Assembly (NCBI GenBank): GCA_011634665.1
Contig: WAEK01000010.1
Span: 1,694,001 to 1,758,000 of the forward strand
Source of the DNA: Mortierella sp. BCC40632
Taxonomy: Eukaryota; Mortierellomycota; Mortierellomycetes; Mortierellales; Mortierellaceae
Direction of reading: 5' to 3'
Length of the DNA: 64,000 nucleotides
Part shown: in pieces, positions 56,763-64,000 of the stretch
Position numbering within the stretch: position 1 is the first letter of the stretch
Layout: every line of letters begins with the position of its first letter
The notes under the pieces: generated by a model
What the model was told of the DNA's origin: nothing
Seen by the model: only the letters and a program-made list of their open reading frames with translations
The model's database searches: none
Translations under genes and position numbers: made by a program

Positions 56763-58634
56763 ATGTCGGGATCATCTTTATCCTCATCCTCATCGGGAAA
56801 TCTATTCTCACGGCGGAGGGTCAAGTATGGCATCATCCTCACAATAGTCATCCTCGGCTCAGGACAACTACTCTACTACTATGGATGGCTTGACCGGTTT
56901 CGTCAGAATCCCATTCCACTAGTTGATCCCATCCCTCCCATGGACTTTATTGAGAATGACCGAGGTTGTATGCTCCTCGACCGCACTTTCACCTCTGCTG
57001 CTCAACCTGATTTTACAAAGACCCGTCTCACCCAATGGACTCATTGCCAAAAACTCAACTCGACCGAAGGCTGGTCTATCGAACATTGCAGAACCCCTGA
57101 TGACCCCGATATGAAAACACCGACTTGTCATCCAGGTGGTTACTTTCGTATCCAACGACTCGCTCCTTCTTTTACTACCTCACCAGACCTCCTGGACGAT
57201 AAGACCTGTCACCTCAACCAGGTCGCAGGAGCAAGCCTTGCCAAGGATCCTGTCACCAATGCCTACGCCGCCTCGTTTCTGGGTCCAGACACCTTCCGGA
57301 TTGTCCTCCTCGGACCAGAACGACTCTTGTTGATGCAGCAGCAATCGCTTGGCAATTGTGTTTATGCGATCCCATACCTCGCAAGTCGGCCTGGCCAGTT
57401 TTGGGTCCATCGGATACTTCACACCTACCAGAACTTTGAAGCCCTGAACGAGAATGCAGCCACTGATCACTGGCCCGACTATCTAGGCACCAATCTCTTG
57501 TCCACTTCGACCAAGACTGGGGATGATATCTCACCGTATGGATTCGAGGTGTGTTCACATTGTATACCATTGATCGAGGCGGATGAGGCTATGGGACTTG
57601 CGGGAACAAATGATATTTGTTCTAGGACGCCTGCCCGACAGGCTCGACAATATGGTATCTACCGAGCTCGGATACCACTGTTGGACATTCCTCAGGCTCG
57701 GAGTCACCCCTATGAATGGATTCCAGCACGACCCCGCTGTCGATACCATCCAACCCTCGAATCCTTTGAGCCTATCACGGACTCGGATCCCAAGGAAATC
57801 AAGGTAGCCAAGGAAGAAGCACAACAATGTCTTGCAAAGAAACGATCAATTTATTTTGTGGGCGATTCTCATTCACGATACTTGTTCCAAGGGTTGGTGG
57901 CTCGATTGCAGGGACATTCAGGAAGACTGCAGCAAGTCACTGGAGAGGAACAGAAAACGGTGGAACAGACCGTGGGTGGTATCCAGATAAGGCAGGATCT
58001 GGATCCGATGCTCGAAGAGACCTTGGCTCGAGTCCAAGCCTCTCTGATCCAAGCGGGTCTCCAGGCCGAAGAAGATGACAACGGCAACAACAACAACAAC
58101 AACAACAATGAAACAGAAAAGGACAAGAAGCCTCTACAGGGAACAAAAGTAGAAGGAGAAAATGTACTTGAAAAAGTGGATACCGTCATTGTTGGACTAG
58201 GACAAGAGCCTGGTGCAGCCCATTGGACGACCGCACAGTATTTGACCCGTATCCAGAGTGTATTGACAGGATTGACTAGGCTTCAGGAGGCACGTCAGGC
58301 AAAAGGTGAAGGAAAGGGACTTTGGATTCTTTGGGCAGGGATCCCTGCCTGGACCGACAATACCCGACCTGAAGACCGAGCCAGGGCAGGATGGCGAACG
58401 AACCAACGACTATTGTATTGGAGCAAGCTTGCGGACCAATTGATTGAGGGACTGAACAATGAGGCAACGATGACGATGACCGGAACAGGTACGAGAGGAG
58501 TGGATCGATTGTCAACGTTTTCGATCACGATGCCATTCAAGAACAGTACGGTTGATTATGAACATTATAGTACGGGTCTTCCTGTGGACAGTGCGACAAG
58601 CGAATTGATTCACAAGCTGGATCTCTGTGGATAA
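56763..58634 (+). CDS. Type II membrane protein with GDSH/DxxH esterase motifs
   Basis: Single-exon gene of 623 aa. A short Ser-rich, basic cytoplasmic N-terminus (FSRRRVKYG) precedes a signal anchor (about aa 22-44, IILTIVILGSG...YYYGWL). The rest would lie in the Golgi or secretory lumen. It contains about a dozen Cys residues in the N-terminal half (TFTSAAQPDFTK... HCQKLN), then the block I motif YFVGDSHSR with Ser369. A Glu/Asn-rich insert follows, then the C-terminal D598-Y-E-H601 (DxxH). GDSH plus DxxH is the Ser-Asp-His arrangement of the PC-esterase/NXPE/TBL/Cas1 group, whose members O-acetylate or de-acetylate glycans. I infer a glycan acetyl-modifying enzyme for wall or secreted polysaccharides; the direction of the reaction and the substrate are unknown. 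The Asn run (about aa 441-448) comes from an AAC repeat. Confidence 0.75.
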   Translation: MSGSSLSSSSSGNLFSRRRVKYGIILTIVILGSGQLLYYYGWLDRFRQNPIPLVDPIPPMDFIENDRGCMLLDRTFTSAAQPDFTKTRLTQWTHCQKLNSTEGWSIEHCRTPDDPDMKTPTCHPGGYFRIQRLAPSFTTSPDLLDDKTCHLNQVAGASLAKDPVTNAYAASFLGPDTFRIVLLGPERLLLMQQQSLGNCVYAIPYLASRPGQFWVHRILHTYQNFEALNENAATDHWPDYLGTNLLSTSTKTGDDISPYGFEVCSHCIPLIEADEAMGLAGTNDICSRTPARQARQYGIYRARIPLLDIPQARSHPYEWIPARPRCRYHPTLESFEPITDSDPKEIKVAKEEAQQCLAKKRSIYFVGDSHSRYLFQGLVARLQGHSGRLQQVTGEEQKTVEQTVGGIQIRQDLDPMLEETLARVQASLIQAGLQAEEDDNGNNNNNNNNETEKDKKPLQGTKVEGENVLEKVDTVIVGLGQEPGAAHWTTAQYLTRIQSVLTGLTRLQEARQAKGEGKGLWILWAGIPAWTDNTRPEDRARAGWRTNQRLLYWSKLADQLIEGLNNEATMTMTGTGTRGVDRLSTFSITMPFKNSTVDYEHYSTGLPVDSATSELIHKLDLCG

Positions 58635-58738
58635 GAGAGAGACATAGAAAGAGAAAGAGGAAAAGAAAAAGAAAAAAAGATTTATAAACAGGATTGTGCG
58701 CTTTGGGCTCATATCCATTCGTGTACATGCTTTGGCAT

Positions 58739-58777
<39 letters not shown>

Positions 58778-59014
58778 TATACAAAAGACCGCCTCCCATT
58801 TTCGGACATGGGGAAAGGGAAAGGGGAGGAGATGAAATCGGGGTAGTTTTGAAGCTAGACATTGGTATGGTATAAAAAAGCGATGGATTTATATTTGTAC
58901 AAAGTGAAAGAGAGAGAGAGAGGATCGGCTCAACAACAGCCCGCATGATAAACAGGCGGACATGGCGGCGGCGGCTGAAGATGGACACAATTACGGCAAA
59001 AGAGAAAGAGAAAT

Positions 59015-59058
<44 letters not shown>

Positions 59059-59166
59059 AGAGGAGGAGGATAAGGGGGTATGGTGGACACTTCTACAGCT
59101 GTTCTTGGCAATGGCTATCTGGATGACCTTGAAATCGACGGGAAAAGAAAAGAAAAAATAGCCGGC
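58635..59166. other. Convergent intergenic, 3' regions
   Basis: Between the stop codons of the GDSH-protein gene (+) and the membrane protein gene (-). It holds (CA)17 at 58740-58773, (GA)n at about 58909-58922 and 59015-59051, and AT-rich DNA. No gene is seen. Confidence 0.6.
58740..58773. repeat. (CA)17 microsatellite
   Basis: Pure CA repeat in the 3' flank of the GDSH-protein gene, about 105 bases after its stop codon. Confidence 0.9.
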
Positions 59167-59825
59167 TCACTTTTGCTCATCGTCATCGGATGCGGCAGAG
59201 TGAAGCTCGGTCGAGTCGGGAGCTGCGGTGGTCTCGCCCTGGTAGATCAAGGCAACATAGCTGACCAGAGGCGTGGTCATTCCAACAGCAAATCCATAGA
59301 CACCCTTAAAGATCTGAGGCATTGGCCAAAGGTTAAAGTCGCCACCAAGTCCGCTGTAGTCCTTGCCAATGCCATGGATCTTGAGGCCAGAGAGGATACC
59401 GATGGTGATGGGCCAGTAAATGATAAAGGTGGCGAGGATAAGGACCCCAATCCGAGGCCCATGGAACTGAACATAGTATCCCAGTCGAGCTCCGAGACTC
59501 TTGTGTGTCGTCCGGACATTATCCAGCCCAACGAACCAGCGAAGGACGGGGCCCGCGTTCTTGGGCATACGGAGTGGAGCAACAAGACCCTTTTTCAAGT
59601 CACCTTTGACGGCGAGTCGGTCTAGAATCCAGGTAAGGGCCTGTTGGATGATGATGGTGACGGCAGCATCGCCTGCAAGTGTGTTGGGTAGAGGCCAGAG
59701 ATTGACGGGATCCTTTGTGTTCTTGTACATGGCAGTGGCGATGCCAAAGTTGATGCCACCGTCGAGAATCATGGCGCCGATGCAGTGCATAAAGAGAAGG
59801 TAGAGGACATGGCGAGTGGTCAGGC
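59167..59825 (-). CDS. Multi-pass fungal membrane protein, 5' end unresolved
   Basis: A frame of about 220 codons ending at 59167. It has about four hydrophobic helices: HVLYLLFMHCIGAMIL..., NTLAGDAAVTIIIQQALTWI, GVLILATFIIYWPITIGILS and FKGVYGFAVGMTTPLVSYVAL. The sequence then ends in an acidic tail (AASDDDEQK). The GDAAVTIIIQ and LKKGLVAPLRMP segments recall an uncharacterised fungal membrane family (DUF2456-like); I am not certain of this. The frame is open upstream to WLAPNPAVQGLTTRH, and the first AG after a long CT/AT tract is at 59826, so 59825 is the suggested start of this exon. Exon 1 must lie further upstream, perhaps near 60250-60330, but I could not fix it. The function is unknown. 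Confidence 0.6.
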
Positions 59826-59879
59826 CTTGGACGGCAGGGTTTGGGGCCAGCCATTGAGAGTGATGGCAAAGGGAAGGGG

Positions 59880-60020
59880 GAGAGAGAGAGAGAGAGAGAT
59901 ATAGATAGAGAGAGAGAGATAGATATAGAGATATATAGAGATATTATATATTAGAGAGATTATTATATATATATATATATAGAGATATATATATATTATA
60001 TATATATAGATAGAGAGATT
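59880..60020. repeat. (GA)n / (AT)n compound microsatellite
   Basis: Alternating GA, GATA and TA blocks over about 140 bases, including runs of TATATA long enough to fold back on themselves. In the sense of the minus-strand membrane protein gene it is a pyrimidine/AT tract just before the probable splice acceptor. Confidence 0.85.
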
Positions 60021-60573
60021 GGGAGAAAGAAATTGGAAAAAGGGAGTGAACAGCTCAGAGGAGCTGGACAAAGAGAAAGATGATTTAAAAGAGAGAGAAA
60101 TAGATAGAGAGAATTTTTGAGTGAGTGAGTGATAGGGAAGAGAGAAGAGAGACAGAGAGAGAGTGAGAATGGAAAGAGAGAAAGAGAGAGAGAAAGAAAG
60201 AAACCTAATGGAACAAGGCCAAAGAGAAAGAGAAGGAAAAAGGGATGAAATCAAACCAGTTCGGGGTCTGGTTGGGAGAGATGCCCTGAGGAATGGGCAC
60301 CCAATGCACGGGATCACACGAATGTGTTTGTGTCTGTCTGATGTCTGTGTGTGTTTCTGTCAACCAGACACGACCAAAGCAGGTGAAAGGTGAAAAAAAA
60401 AGGTTTGTGCGCGGCACGCGGAGTCTGTTTTGTTGAAATGAAGAGAGAGAGTGGGTGAGTGACTGAGTGAGAGAGTGAGAGAGTGAGAGAGAAGAGAGAA
60501 GAGTGAAAGGAGAGAGAGAGAGAGAGAGAGAGAAAGGGGTCCTTCCTCATTCTACTTCCGCGTGTCTTGCTCG

Positions 60574-60600
60574 TCTGTCTGTCTGTCTGTCTGTCTGTCT
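60574..60600. repeat. (TCTG)n tetranucleotide repeat
   Basis: Six to seven TCTG units, followed by interrupted CTG/CCTG units to about 60620. It is about 450 bases upstream of the CYTH gene start. Confidence 0.8.
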
Positions 60601-61055
60601 GGTCTGTCTGCCTGCCTGTTGACTTCCTCTCCTTCTCCCGCCATCTGGTCTGCTGCTTGAGGATGGTTTAGCCCAAATTCAACTCTCCTGAACAGACAGA
60701 CCAGGCGGTCTTGCCCGTTAATCTGGATCACCCTTTTTTTTTTTTTTTTTTTATATTCTTTCTCCTTCTTCATGGCCCTGTCCTCATTCTCCTGCACCAC
60801 AGGCCAATCCCATTCCCAATCCCAATGACGAGAGGACTGGTTGCACCTCCTTGCTGCTACGCCCTTTCTCTCGCTCTCAGAAAAAGGGCAAGCGGTGCAT
60901 CCACCCTGGCGCGTCAGGTGACTCGACCCCGGCCAAGGGTCGTTGGCTGTGCAAGGAGTAGTGGTGGACGATCAATCTTGGTTGGTTCAATCATCCGACC
61001 CCCTTTCTCCCCTCTTCATTCTTCTTCTTCATTCTCCTTCTTCTCACGCTGCATC

Positions 61056-62391
61056 ATGGAGATTGAAATCAAGCTTAGGCTTCCTACTGAAGAAGACACT
61101 GCAAAGTTGGAACGCTCTCTCGGATGTCCTCTTCATTTCACAGAGGACCAAGAGAATGTCTTTTTCGATGGAGTTCACCAAGAGTTGTACGTACACGCGT
61201 CTTTCTCATCTTCTTGTCTCATCCCTTGTCGTATTCATCTGCTGCGCGTCGCTGCTACTCTTACTGTTGTTCTTCCTCTCTCCACACCTCTTCACCTTTC
61301 CTACCCAGTGAGTGGATTCGTAACAGCCCATCCACCACCTTTCTTTCTTTCTTTCTTTCTCACTATCTCGCTGTTGTTCTGCGCTGTTTTAGGATTGGAC
61401 AGAAACTTGTCTTTCGCATCCGGATCATCCAGAAGCAAGACAAGGAGCCAATTGCTGTCGTCGCGCTCAAAGGAAATGCAGTCCTTGTTGATGGGATTGC
61501 GACTGTCGAGGAGGTAAACGGAAGAAGACGCTCTTTTGAATCAAGGAAGGGAGAGTGGAGGTTCTTTCTTTCTTTCTCTCTTTTATTTTTCGTGTTTTAA
61601 CCATGGACTAGTCCAGTGGATAACTGAAAACTATTCTAACTTTCTATAGGAGGAAGAACTCATTGAGCTTGAACTCGCAAAGCAGATCATCCAGGACCCA
61701 AACCAGATTCCTATTGCCGCTCAAAGGTACAAACGAGTCCAAACAAACAAACAAAAATACTACCAAGTACTTTTTTTTTTTTTTTTTTGAAGCAAACTAC
61801 AATGCTGACCTTTTTTTTTTTTTTTTTTTGGCTGTATACTAAAGTCATCGCCTGCTGAAAAAGATTGTTGATCGGGTACCATGTAAGGATGGATACAAGC
61901 ATGTAGGACGCTTCAAGACCGAACGGCGCAAGTACCAATGGAATGAATATACGGTCGAAGTAGACCGAACCACGGTAAATGGCCCGGAGAGTATCCCTTA
62001 GAAAAGGAGGAGGAAGAGGGGAGAGGGGCAGAAGGTCGTTATCAATCGGTGTAAACGGTAAATGTCTGACACACACACACACACTCTCTCTCTTTCTCTC
62101 TCTTTACTTCTTTTCTTAGTACCCACACGGAATAGCCTACGAGGTCGAGATCGAATCTCTGGATCCTGTTCTGGCAAAGGAGCGGATGTAAGTACAGCAT
62201 AAAGCAGTTTTTGGAAAGGCCGTGTCGTTCAGCAAAAACCAACTCTTGTTGACTTAAAGAGATACAATCAAACGTATCCCTTCTCTTTCCTTTCTACCCT
62301 TAGGACTGACCTGATGCACCAGAGTGGCATCTCATTTGCAAACAGTCAGAGAAACAAATTTGAAAACATGGTCTATGGATCTATTTTGTAG
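61056..62391 (+). CDS. CYTH-domain triphosphatase (TTM family)
   Basis: Six exons: 61056-61186, 61393-61513, 61650-61726, 61845-61974, 62120-62187 and 62304-62391 (204 aa). The protein starts with MEIEIKLRL, the ExExK motif of triphosphate tunnel metalloenzymes. The eight-strand tunnel continues with LVFRIRI, VVALKGNA, VEEEEELIELELA, GRFKTERRKYQW, TVEVDRTTYPHG and AYEVEIE, with alternating charged residues facing inward. Such enzymes hydrolyse inorganic triphosphate or thiamine triphosphate using Mg or Mn; which one cannot be told here. The length matches single-domain plant TTM3 and animal ThTPase (about 210-230 aa). Fungal mRNA-capping triphosphatases (Cet1) are larger and differ, so this is unlikely to be the capping enzyme. 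All joins keep the frame. Cytosolic by default. Confidence 0.92.
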
Positions 62392-63916
62392 CTCCTCTCA
62401 TTACTGTCATGATGGGCAGGACTACAACCTGTGCAAAGAACATTGGATTTGTCAGGGATTATTTACCCCTGCCTAGCCTCTTCCTCCCCGAGACATCAGG
62501 GAAGAATAAGAGTCGTGGGGACATGCAGCTCGTCTCGTCATCTAATAAAGGTCCGAGTGTTCAGGACATGCCGTGTGCAGAAAAAAAAAAAAAAAAAAAA
62601 AAGACCCTGGGTTGCGCTGAGAGGCGGGTGACAGATTTTGCTACCACCCCTACCCCCTGGATATGACTCGAGGTAAGAATCTCAAAGGACCTTGCCCTTT
62701 GGCTCGAGCCAGGAGTCAGTTGCAACCCATCCTTAGGTTTGTATGCGATGTGTGTATGCGTGAGTGAGTGAGTGAGTGAGCGTGTGTTTGTGGGTACACT
62801 ACAGACGCGGTCCTGTGATGAGCTATCTGTTAAAGAATGTGATGCTTGTTCGCCCCTGAACCAACCCAATGTCTCCTATTTTCGTTCTTTTGTATACCTC
62901 TTCCTGAGCCATGTCAAGGTGCACTACAGCAAGATTGCTGAGCAGCAAGCCATGTGCGCTGGCCATGGCGAGCTCTTTTCTTTTTTTCTTTTTCTATTTT
63001 TTTTTTTTCTTGCTCTCCCTCCTTCACCCCCCACCCCCTTCCGATGCTTGTCATTTACGCCCGGAGTTGTCATCTTTATCCCTTTCTGGGGGGAGGGAAG
63101 GAGTAAAGCGTGATCTCCTTGCGTGAGTGGCACCCTTCCCTATCCACACTCGCGATGCTCCCGAGACGACTATTTGGGCAGGATGGAAAGTGGTGTGTGC
63201 CAGAAAACCACTCTCTTTATATCTCATCGGAGCCTGGATGACGAACAAAAAGGTCTTGCGCTGAGGGGCGCATGTGTATCCAACGCTTGCAGGGGAAAGG
63301 ACCCGTCGGTCATCACGCAGGCACACACACATACACCGACACACAACACACACACGCACATGTGGGCTGGGCACCATTGCGGAGCGAACTGACCTCAACT
63401 CATTGTGGACACAGCTTGCTTTTCTCTTTGCCCCTTTTGTCTCTTTCTCTCTTTCCTCTGTTCTCTCTCCCCCCCCCCTTTTTTTCTCTGACAAGTCCAC
63501 TACGAGAACTGGTCTTCGCAAAGCCTTCGACTGTCATTGCTGTTGCTCCTCGCACCTTTTCTCTCCATTCTCTTGCGCTTCCTCTCTCTCCTCCCTTCCT
63601 CTCCTTTCCTCCCTCTCTCCCTCTCTCTCTCTTTCTCTCTCTCAACGAATGCCCTTGGATCGCAACTTTGAAAGGAAAAACTCTTCAGAAGAACAAAAGA
63701 AAAAGAAAAAAGCGTCATTTATTCAGCAACCGCCAATTCTTGTCAAAAGTTCCTCAACACTTGCTTCCCTGGTCAAGGCGCAAACGGCACACTACGCTCG
63801 TCAACACTCTTGGGTGTGAACCCACTCTTCCTCATCCTTCACACTTTGCTGGAGTGTCCTGCTGTCTTTTTGCTAGCACATACCTCTCCTCCCCAGCCGT
63901 TGAAGACATCGTTGCC
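62392..63916. other. Gene-free stretch
   Basis: 3' flank of the CYTH gene, A22 at about 62581-62602, (GAGT)n at about 62761-62780, a CT/T-rich block (62975-63045), (CA)n at about 63321-63360 and a CT-rich leader (63410-63650). A short frame at 63650-63819 (MPLDRNFERKNSSEEQ...) has a fairly normal composition and might be a first exon of the gene at the window edge, but I could not join the two in frame. Confidence 0.45.
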
Positions 63917-64000
63917 ATGATGGCCTCTCGAGTGGTCTATCCCCCCATTAGCGATCCTCATGACCACTTGCCCCGCTCCGCCTCGCCCATGATAGCGTCT
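63917..64000 (+). CDS. Possible gene start, cut by window end
   Basis: An open frame from ATG at 63917 (MMASRVVYPPISDPHDHLPR...) runs to the last base of the window (28 codons). It follows a CT-rich leader, as do other genes here. A CCCCAG at about 63892-63897 could be a splice acceptor, in which case the frame extends upstream (VEDIVAMMASR). Too little is present to name a product. Confidence 0.35.
   Translation, partial: MMASRVVYPPISDPHDHLPRSASPMIAS

Larger units (their letters stand above)
59826..61055. other. Repeat-rich upstream region
   Basis: Contains the missing 5' part (intron, exon 1, promoter) of the minus-strand membrane protein and the promoter of the plus-strand CYTH gene. The first 200 bases are (GA)n and (AT)n with GATA words. 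Near 60574-60600 there is a (TCTG)n run, and a T18 at 60735-60752. The frame 60205-60417 (-) includes a balanced segment (WVPIPQGISPNQTPNWFDF) that may be a first exon, but no donor in the right phase was found. Confidence 0.45.

Noticed and set aside
1..64000. CRISPR arrays, phage genes, rRNA genes, intact transposons
   Set aside because: Looked for spaced repeats, transposase or reverse-transcriptase motifs and 5S/rRNA words by eye; none was seen.

Overview
The window is nuclear DNA of a filamentous fungus, most likely an early-diverging one of the Mortierella/Linnemannia type. Three things point there. Protein-coding genes carry many short introns (about 70-250 bp, GTRNGT at the 5' end and YAG at the 3' end). 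The protein set is fungal and eukaryotic: AP-1-like bZIP, Crz1-like zinc finger, GPI-anchored CE4 wall protein. There is also a WNK-family kinase, a family I do not expect in Ascomycota or Basidiomycota. The lineage is inferred. The DNA between genes is full of A/T homopolymers, (CT/GA)n, (TG)n and CT-rich leaders, so most long open frames there are artefacts of low-complexity sequence.

Layout. 1-4566: no confident gene; a hairpin-forming repeat and a tRNA-like Pol III remnant. 4567-6069 (-): bZIP factor. 6070-16552: about 10 kb without a convincing gene, except one weak small membrane ORF. 16553-18815 (-): MFS transporter (MFSD1-like). 19536-22720 (-): WNK kinase. 23839-26687 (+): PP2A scaffold subunit A. 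26966-28596 (+): ribosomal protein uS3. 28687-29634 (-): unrecognised small helical protein. 29763-31931 (+): Trm13 tRNA methyltransferase. 32164-34351 (+): Aha1 Hsp90 co-chaperone with an unusual C-terminal membrane anchor. 34761-36248 (-): proline-repeat single-pass membrane protein. 36249-39216: simple repeats. 39217-41869 (+): amidase-signature enzyme. 42215-44869 (+): glutathione synthetase. 44870-50788: gene-free stretch ending in a pyrimidine-rich leader. 50789-52939 (+): C2H2 factor. 54592-56263 (+): GPI-type CE4 deacetylase-fold protein that has lost its active site. 56763-58634 (+): type II membrane protein with GDSH/DxxH esterase/acetyltransferase motifs. 59167-59825 (-): multi-pass fungal membrane protein, 5' end unresolved. 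61056-62391 (+): CYTH triphosphate-tunnel enzyme. 63917-64000 (+): possible start of a gene cut by the window edge.

The 22-34 kb block is dense, with housekeeping genes and short divergent promoters: WNK/PP2A-A about 1.1 kb, small protein/TRM13 only 128 bp. Exon models were built by hand from reading-frame continuity and splice consensus; all junctions given keep the frame. The best candidates for something new are the membrane-anchored Aha1, the WNK with an Asn at the 'missing lysine' position plus a SAM-like tail, and the catalytically dead CE4 protein. No phage, CRISPR or intact transposon was seen.
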